Below, in pieces: positions 38,501-47,500 of a stretch of 64,000 nt of DNA (positions within the stretch are counted from its first letter, which is position 1; the number at the start of each line of letters is the position of its first letter). A program made the translations under genes and the position numbers. Origin of the DNA: Thalassia testudinum (lineage: Eukaryota; Streptophyta; Magnoliopsida; Alismatales; Hydrocharitaceae); contig JAZHRO010000054.1 in NCBI GenBank assembly GCA_037157565.1, positions 13,251,501-13,315,500 of the forward strand, written 5' to 3'. A model generated the notes under the pieces. The model was not told the origin of the DNA, searched no databases, and was given only the letters and a program-made list of their open reading frames with translations.

Positions 38501-41500
38501 CTAAATTCATTTATTACGAAAAAAGATTACAACATTAACCGATTACATGGAAGACTACCAAAACACCACCTCAGAGGAAATGGAAGAAACAAAGTTCTCA
38601 ACATAAGGATTCTAACCACTAAAAATCATCCCATTTTTCCCCAACCAAATACCACAAAGAATCGCTAACATTTTTGCTCTTTCCTTCCTCAATCTAAAGA
38701 CCCTACTCCTCCCCTATCTCCTACCCTTCTTGAACGAAGCCCAAAAACCATCCAGGCAACCATGATTTATCCACTCTATCCCCACTCTTCTCCAAACATG
38801 TTCGACGAAAACACATTTGAAAAACAAGTGTTTAACATCCTCCTCCATCCCAGCATAAAGCCGGCATGTCCTATCCTCTGTCGATGCCCATCTTGCCCTC
38901 CAGGCCTTCATAACAACTCTTCTCCTCGGCAACCACGCAAAAATCTTCACCTCAAGAGGGCAGTTTACCGACCATATTAATCTACAGTCCTGCAAAAAAT
39001 CAACGCCATGTATCTGTGTGGACCTTCGCAATCTGTTGTACGCCTTCCTAATCGAAAACTCAAACTCTTGCCAATGAAAACCATCCACCCCATCCTCCAA
39101 CTCCCAACCTTAAAAGCATTGTATGAGCTCCTGCAACCCCACCCTCTAATCAGAGAATGCCCCCCAAAAATCAAGGCACCAAGCATCAGACCAACAACTC
39201 TTTATCATCACCTCGCTATGGTAACTCAGGAGAAGAGGCTAAGAAATATGTCACATAAGGAACCATTACCCATCCAATCATCCATCTAGAACCTAAACAC
39301 ATCACCCATCTCCAAAAGAGGGGAGAAAAAGCCACGCACCTCCTGGACCACCAAGGCCAGCCCGCTGAGGAAATGGGAAGCCCCAGCCACAGGTGTCTCC
39401 AGAACCTATCGGTACAAAAAGGATCCATAACATTTCTGCATAACATCCCAAAAAGGTCCTAGTCCCCCTCAGTAATCTAACATTCCACTTCGTCAATAGA
39501 CTCATATTCATAAACTCCACGTCATGGACCCCAAGGCCACCCTCCTACACCGACCTACACACCTCCGCCTACGCCACGAGCCTAACCCCTTTCCCTGTTG
39601 CTTCATAGTTTGTTTAGAAAAGGTCCTGCATCAAGCCTGTAATCTTCTTCTCTATTTGCTTTAACACTCTAAACACATAAAGGAAGTAGCTTGGCATGAA
39701 AGAAAGCAAGGTCTTGACCAAGGTCAACCTATCGCCTCTAGATAACAACTTAGATACCAACCCCGCTAACCTCTTCTCCATCCTCTCCAACAACATCAGC
39801 CAATCCTGCAAATCAGTAATGTTTTTTCAAAAAACAAAAAGAGAGAATTCAGTGACACGTAACTTTTACATGTAACATAATATCAGTAACATGGAAACAT
39901 TGTATCGGTGACATGTATCATTGATGTATTATATAAGTATGTGGTTGATACAAAATGAAATAAAATAACCAAAAAAAGTTGAATAAAAAAATCGATGGGA
40001 ACCGCTAAATGAGAAGAACCCAAAAAGTGAAAATAAAAGCAAAATTAAGGCAAGAGGCATAATTGAAAACAATGGAAGCACAACTCCAAAACAACAATGG
40101 GAGAAACCTAAGAGCAATCGCTGAAGAGAGGCAATGCGAGTATCACTAGAGAAGACTTAATTGAGAAGAGCCCCCGGAAACACTGAAAAGAGCAAAGGAG
40201 TGGTCACAACAAAGAATAAGAGCCTTCACAACGACCAACTTCGAGCAAGCTTGCAACGAGAATTGGTTTTGCATACTTTCTCATGAGCAATACCCACTTT
40301 TAAATCGAAAAAAATCCTATTTCCTAATCAAACATCGAGAGGCAATGGAATCCTAATGGGTTGATAATTCAATTTTTTTCCTTTTTCCTTTCCTTTTTTT
40401 TTGGTAGATTCCTAATCAGGGAGTGACGTCACAATGGGAGCTAGGAGATGGGTGATTAAGGCACACTTGAGGTTGTGAGGGCTCGCCTTGGACCTAACAC
40501 ATGCAATGGAGCCTATCCTCCACTCGCCTTGTCACTATGTGGTGAAAGATGTTGATTTATTCGACTCCAATCTATTTCCAATAGTCGATCAGTTTAGATC
40601 ACCGATGGGTGACATTTATCTATTACTAGTGAGGGGAAGGTTCAGAAAATGCTTAGTATGCACCTGAAAGATGTGTTACTTGTTCCAGATTTTTCCATTA
40701 GCCTGTTGTTTATCAGTAGAATTACAAAGGAGCTCAACTCTCGAGCCATTTTTTATTCGATTTCTTGTATTTTTCAGGACATTTTGACAGGAAAGATGAT
40801 TACTAGCAACCATGAAGAGAGGGTGTACTGTTTGCTCTAATCTCCTTATACTAGCAATGTCTCTGCTTATTACTACCACAACATTGAGTCTTCAGTGGCA
40901 TCTTCGTCTTGGTCATCTTCCACTAGCAAAGCTTCGTCGTATCATTCCTCATCGTGCTCCTACTTTAAGGATTGATTACGAAGCCTGTCAAATGAGAAAG
41001 CACTACGGTAGCTCTTGCCCAGCTAATCAGAGTCATGGTTTCGAGTCCTTATTTGAGTTGCTTCGGATGAATGTTTAGGGTCCCAATTGCACCCCTAATC
41101 AATTGGGGCATCACCTCTATTTAATGATAATCGATGATTTTTCTTATTTTTCTTGGGTGTTTCTTTTAAAATTAAAGTTTAATGTTAGGATCTTTATCAA
41201 AACTTTTATTCTGAAAATAAATAATGAAATTGATGCTAGAATAAAAATTGCTCGCTCCGATAATGTCCTCGAATTCTATAATCATTTTTTGTAGAATTTC
41301 TATAAATCCAAGGAAATCATCCACAAGACAAGTTGCCTTCATAAATCTCTACAAAAGAGGATTGCATAGCGTAAGCATCATCATATTCTTGATCTTCCTA
41401 GGACAATGTTGATTCGCAACAATGTTCTGTCTTCCTAATTCCTATCAGGGAGATGCTATGTTAACAGCATGTTATCTCATCAATCACATGCCCTCCTCTG

Positions 41501-44500
41501 TGATTGATAAGTGAATCCCTCTTCAACTCTTGTATCCAAACAAGGAGTTGTTTATTAATCCTCTTCGGATCTTTGAGTGTGTTGCCTTCTTCATCTTGTT
41601 GGTCCACGTAGAGATAAGTTGGATCCAAGGGCAGTGAAGTATCTTTCTTGGGTATTCATGAACTCAGAAAGGATATCGTTGTCATGATCCTGTTAATCGG
41701 CAACATTATATCATTGTCTATGTCACCTTTCATGAGTCTATTCCCTATCCACTGTTGGATCCAAGGTTCCTAATCTTTCTGAAGTTGTTTCTATGCATGT
41801 TCCTCCTATGACCTTAGAAGAGATCCACATTTTTTATACATATAGATTTATCTACCGACGTCGTGCCTCCCCTTCTGAGCCGACACAACAATTGACCCTT
41901 GATGTAACCACAGACGTTTTGCCTGCTGATTAGGTGTTGCCAAGTGATGGCGTGGATCATGCAACAATCTACTACTATTGCAACCAATCTAGAGGTGCCC
42001 ATAGCCTTGAGGAAGGATCCGCAGGCCTGTACTTTACATCCTATTTCCAAGCATGTTTCCATGACATGTCTTGGTCCACCATACAAGCGATTTGCTATGG
42101 CCCTCTCGACTATATCCATACCTTCTTCATATCATGAGGCACTCCTTGATCCGAAATGGAAGCAAGCTATGGATGAGAAGGCGTGTGCACTCCAATCATA
42201 GGGAACCTAGGAACTCATAGAAGTACCTTCAGATGCCACTGTTGTTAGCTCTAGATGGGTATTTACTGTGAAGTATAATCCAAATGGTTCTATCCAACAA
42301 TACAAGGCCAAATGTGTGGACTCTAATCACATAAAACGTAAGAACTCATAGAACCACCTTCAAATGCTACTATTGTTGGCTCTAGATGGGTGTTTACAGT
42401 GAAATATAATCAAGTGGCTCTATCCAACAATACAAGCCCAAGCTCGTAGCGAAAGGCTTCACTTAGACTTATAGTGTACATTTGTTTTATACATTCTCTC
42501 TTGTCACGCGGTTTCCTATGATCTGAATTCTCACATCAGTAGCGGCAAGATTGACCTTCACATCAATTGGATGTGAAAAGGCTTTCTTGTATGAAAATTT
42601 ACAATAGATGACTTACATGCAACCTGAGATTCAAGAGGAGTGTGCTAAGGTTTGCCGATTGAGGAAGGCAATATACTAGCTTAAATAGAACCCCTAAGCT
42701 TAGTTCCAAAAGTCTTCTGATATTGTTCAGACTTTTGGATTCTGCAAGTCCTCAGCTGATCATTCCTTTATCATGTAGCAAACTTCCTGGGGGTTAATTG
42801 TGATGCTTGTTTATATCGATGATAACATCTTATCGATGATGATATTCAAGAGATTTGTGACTTAAAGAAATGTCTTAAAGAGAACTTTGTGATCAAGGAC
42901 TTAGGTCCTCTTTGATATTTCCTCGAGATCAAGGTTACTTGTAGCAAACAAGATGTTGTGCTATTCTAGAGAAATTACGTGATAGATTTGTTGCAGAAAA
43001 TAAGTATATTGAGGACAAAACCTACATATCTTCCCATGAATGCAAAGGTGCATCTATTTGACGAGAGTCCTGCACTAGTTGATGCTCGTTGATTTAAAAT
43101 CTTGGTGGAAAAGTTTTTATATCTTACTATTACTCAACCTAACATCTCATTGGTTGTGGGAAAACTCAACCAATTCACGCACAAGCCAACAAAAGTGCAT
43201 TGAGATGCAACTATGATGATAGTTAGGTACCAAAAATCTTCACCAGGAATGGAACTTTTGTTCACCAAAGGCACATCCTACAGCATTTAGCCTACACAGA
43301 TGCAGATTATGCAAAGTGTCTTTAAACTAGAAAGTCTACTAAAGGCTTTTGTACTTGTGTAGTAGAAAATACTGTGACTTGAAAAAGCAAGAAGCAAGGA
43401 ATTGTTTCCAGATCAATTATTAAGTCTAAATATCATGCCATTGTACAAACTACAATAGAGATGATGTGACTACGTTCCATATTAAGTGCTCTACATGTTT
43501 CTATCAACTCCCCTATGGAAATGAGATGTGACAATGAGATAACAACTTACATAGCCAATATTCCAATGTTTCATGAACAAACAAAACACATGGAAGTAGA
43601 CTACCATTATACCAAATCATTATTGTAAAAGTCGGTGGTCGGTATTCAGTCGGTCAGGCCACTAACTAAGGAGTATACGGTATGCGGGAGAGTAGTCGAG
43701 GAGTACTCGGTCGGGCATTTTTTAAATATTTGAGGTTTGTGTGCCTTTTCATTGCCGGTCCCAAGCCCGGGTAAAAGAGGAGGGTTGCGTTACATAGCCG
43801 ACAGCCAGCGTAAAATTTGTCGGATCTTTAAACATGGATTCTAGCAAACACTCTGATTTCGTTGGGGCGTTCCCTACTTGTGACGTGCTGTATTGACGCC
43901 CGGGTGTAGTGATAAATGAGTAAGGGTTCTCGCATAAGGAACGCATGCGAGTAAAGAAGTTAATTCCGCTACATCGCCGCCCGAATGTAGTCCAAAATAA
44001 GCAAGGGTTCTTGCATGAGGAACGCATGCGAGTAAAGAAGTTAGTTCCGCTACATCGCCGCCCAGATGTAGTCCAAAATAAGCAAGGGTTCTCGCATGAG
44101 AAACGCATGCGAGTAAAGAAGCTAGTTCCACCACTTCGTCATCGAAGTGTGTCACAAAGAATGCTGAGATTCGGTAGTTGGAATATTGGTACCTTGACCA
44201 GCAAGTTCATGGAGATTGTGGATACAATGGTAAGGAGAATGATTCAAATTCTTTACCTTCAAGAGACTAAGTGGGTTGGAGAAAAAGCAATGGAAATCGA
44301 GAGAACGGGTTTCAAACTATGGTATTCAGAAAGGGACAAAGGTAGAAACGGCGTTGGTATTATTATTCATAAGGATTTGAAGGAGAGCGTGGTTGAGGTT
44401 AAGAGATTGGGTGATCGAATTATTTTGATAAAATTAATCTTAGAAGAAGAGATCTTGAATGTCATTTCAGTTTATGCACCTCAAGTTGGTCTAGAGGAAA

Positions 44501-47500
44501 GAATAAAGAACAAATTTTGGGGAGAACTTGATATGATAATTCAAGGAATCCCACAGACAGAAATGATTTGCTTGGGTGGAGATTTAAATGGGCATGTGGG
44601 AAAAGATGCTTTAGAGTATGCAGGAGTGTATGGAAATCATGATTTTGGTGTTAAGAATGAAGGGAAGACGTTCCTTGATTTTGCTATGGCTTATGATCTT
44701 TTCATAGCAAATACTTTCTTCAAAAAACGGGAAGAGCATTTAATTACCTATAAAAGTGACTTAACAAGAACGCAGATCGATTACTTTACTTTGAGAAGAA
44801 GGGATCATTTATCTTGTAAAGATTGCAAGATTATTCCAGGGGAGAGTTTAACTGCTCAACATCGTCTTTTGGTGTTGGATGTTCATTTGAAGAAGGCAAA
44901 GAAAAGAAAATTAATGTCTAAGAATTTGAGAATTAAATGGTGGAATCTTAAGAAAGAACAAGTGAGATTTAAAGAGAAGATGATGCAACAAAAGGCTTAG
45001 GATCTTGATGGTAGTGCTGATGAAATGTGGTTAAATATGGCAAACTGTATTAGGAAGGTGGCAAAGGAGGTGTTAGGCATGTCTAAAGGAGGTGTTCCAG
45101 GATAAAAGGAGACTTGGTGGTGGAGTCAGGAAGTGCAGGAGAAGCTTCAAATTAAAAGAGCCTGTTTTAAAGCCTTATATCGAGATAAGACCGATGAAAA
45201 TATGGAAAACTACAAAAGAACAAAGAAAGAAGCAAAGAAAATAGTTAGTGAAGCAAAAGCTTGGGAGCATTTTTATAAGAAACTTGATTCTAAAGAAGGT
45301 GTAAAAGATATTTTCAAGTTAGCTAAAGCAAGAGAGCGGAAAGCAAAGGACCTTACGCATGTAAAATGCATCAAGGATGAAGAAGGAAGGGTGCTTATAG
45401 CTAGTGAAGATATAAAGACAAGATGGAAAAGATATTTTCATAAGTTATTTAATGAAAAATAAAAGAATGATATCATCTTAGGGGAGTTAGTTAACTCAGA
45501 AGAGTATGTGAATCGATCATGTTATCGAATGATACAAAAGAAAGAAGTAGAGGAGGCTCTGAAGATGATAAAAAGTGGGAGGGTTGTTGGGCCTGATGAT
45601 ATTCCGATAGACGTCTGGAGAATGACGGGAGAACGGGGTATAACTTGACTCACAAATTTATTTAATACTGTGTGGAGAGGCAAGAAGATGCCAGAGGAAT
45701 GGGGGAAAAGTTTTGCGATACCTTTATACAAGAACAAGGGTGATATACAAGATTGTTCCAACTATAGAGGTATTAAGTTGATGAGTCATACAATAAAACT
45801 TTGGGAAAGAATAATTGAAAGAAGGGTGAGGCAAGTCTCTATGGTAACTGAAAATGAATTTAGCTTTATGCCAGGCAGGTCTACTATTGAGGCAATATAT
45901 CTCTTGAGACGTATGATGGAGACATACAAAGTGAAGAAAAAGGATTTACATATGATTTTTATTAATTTGGAGAAGGCCTATGATTCTGTCCCAAGAGATA
46001 TCTTGTGGAGAATTTTAGAGAAGAAACAAGTGTAAATTATATATATCAACCTCATTAAGGATATGTACTATGGAGCTGCAACTTGTGTAAAAACTAAGGA
46101 TGATTTGACAGACTACTTTGATATCACCATTGGTCTGCATCAAGGTTCGACTTTAAGTCCTTATCTTTTTGCCTTGGTTATGGATGAGTTGACGAAGCAT
46201 ATCCAAGTTGAGGTGCCTTGATGTATTCTTTTTACTGATGACATTGTGTTGGCTGATAAGACAAGAGATGGAGTGAACAGAAAACTTGAGCTTTGGAGAG
46301 AAACCCTGGAAGATAAAGAATTACGCATAAGTAGGACGAAGACTGAGTATATGGAATGTAAGTTTAGTAGTAGAGGGAACAACGAAGGGATTAATGTAAA
46401 AATTGGAGAAGAGTGCATTCCAATGAAAGATATTTTTAAGTACTTGAGATGCATTTTCCAACATAATGGTGGAATTGATAGAGATATTACACATAGAATT
46501 AATGCAGGGTGGTTGAAATGGAGGGGTGCTTCTGGTGTTCTCTGTGATAAGAGGGTTCCTTTAAAAGTCAAAGGAAAATACTATCAAGTTGTGGTAAGAC
46601 CAACCATGTTGTACGGTTCTGAATGCTGGGCTATAAACTATAGGCATGTACAGAAGATGTCTGTAGCAGAAATAAAGATGTTAAGATGGATGTGTGGTCA
46701 TACAAGAAAAGACCGTATTTCAAATGAATTTATTGGAAACAGGATTAGGGTGGCACCGATAGAGGATAAAATGAGAGAGGCACGTCTAAGATGGTTTGGA
46801 CATTTACAAAAAATGCCACTAGATGCTCCAGTTAGGAGATGCGAGAAGTTGGAGACTGAACTCGCTAAGAGGGGGCGAGGAAGACCAAACAAGTGTTGGA
46901 AGGAAACTATTAAATATGACCTCAATTACTTTAATTTAAATCCTAAAATGGCTGAAAATCGATCTGTGTGGAGGCAAAGAATCCATATAGCCGACCCCAC
47001 TTAGTGTGGGAAAAGGCTTGGTTGTTGTTGTTGTTGTTGTATGTATATATATATATATGTATGTATATATAGACAGACACATATCAAGAAGTAAAATACA
47101 TCATTGCATAAAAGTAAACATATTCAAGTTCAAGATTATAAAATAAGCTACAAAGTACAAACAATATCAAATTCATTACAAATTTAATAATTTAATTAAG
47201 GTATAAATCATTATAAATACATTACCAACGACAAAGCAACATAAATCAATAATTAATATATGCTTAAATCAAATACATTACAATATATGCTTCAGCGATG
47301 GGAGGATTTTTGCTTGGTCGAAGAGGAGTCTCGAGTGAAAATAGATGATTTTAGGGGAATCATCAGGGGAAGGGGGTCGAGTGAGGTTTTATTTGACCTA
47401 AAAAAATAATATACCTACATACATATTTTTTCCTCTATGCAAAAATCGACCTACTACTCAGCCAACTACACCGACTACTCGACCGAGTAGTCGTGTTGTC

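Larger units (their letters stand above)
43729..47040 (+). mobile_element. RTE-clade LINE copy 2
   Basis: Same 5' start text as copy 1, three 81-bp repeats (43918-44150), endonuclease, RT and C-terminal domain. The end CCCCACTTAGTGTGGGAAAA, then GGCTTGG, is followed by (TTG)n at 47021-47040. It is better preserved than copy 1 but has stops near 44998, 45104, 45460, 45647, 46033 and 46220. Confidence 0.95.
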
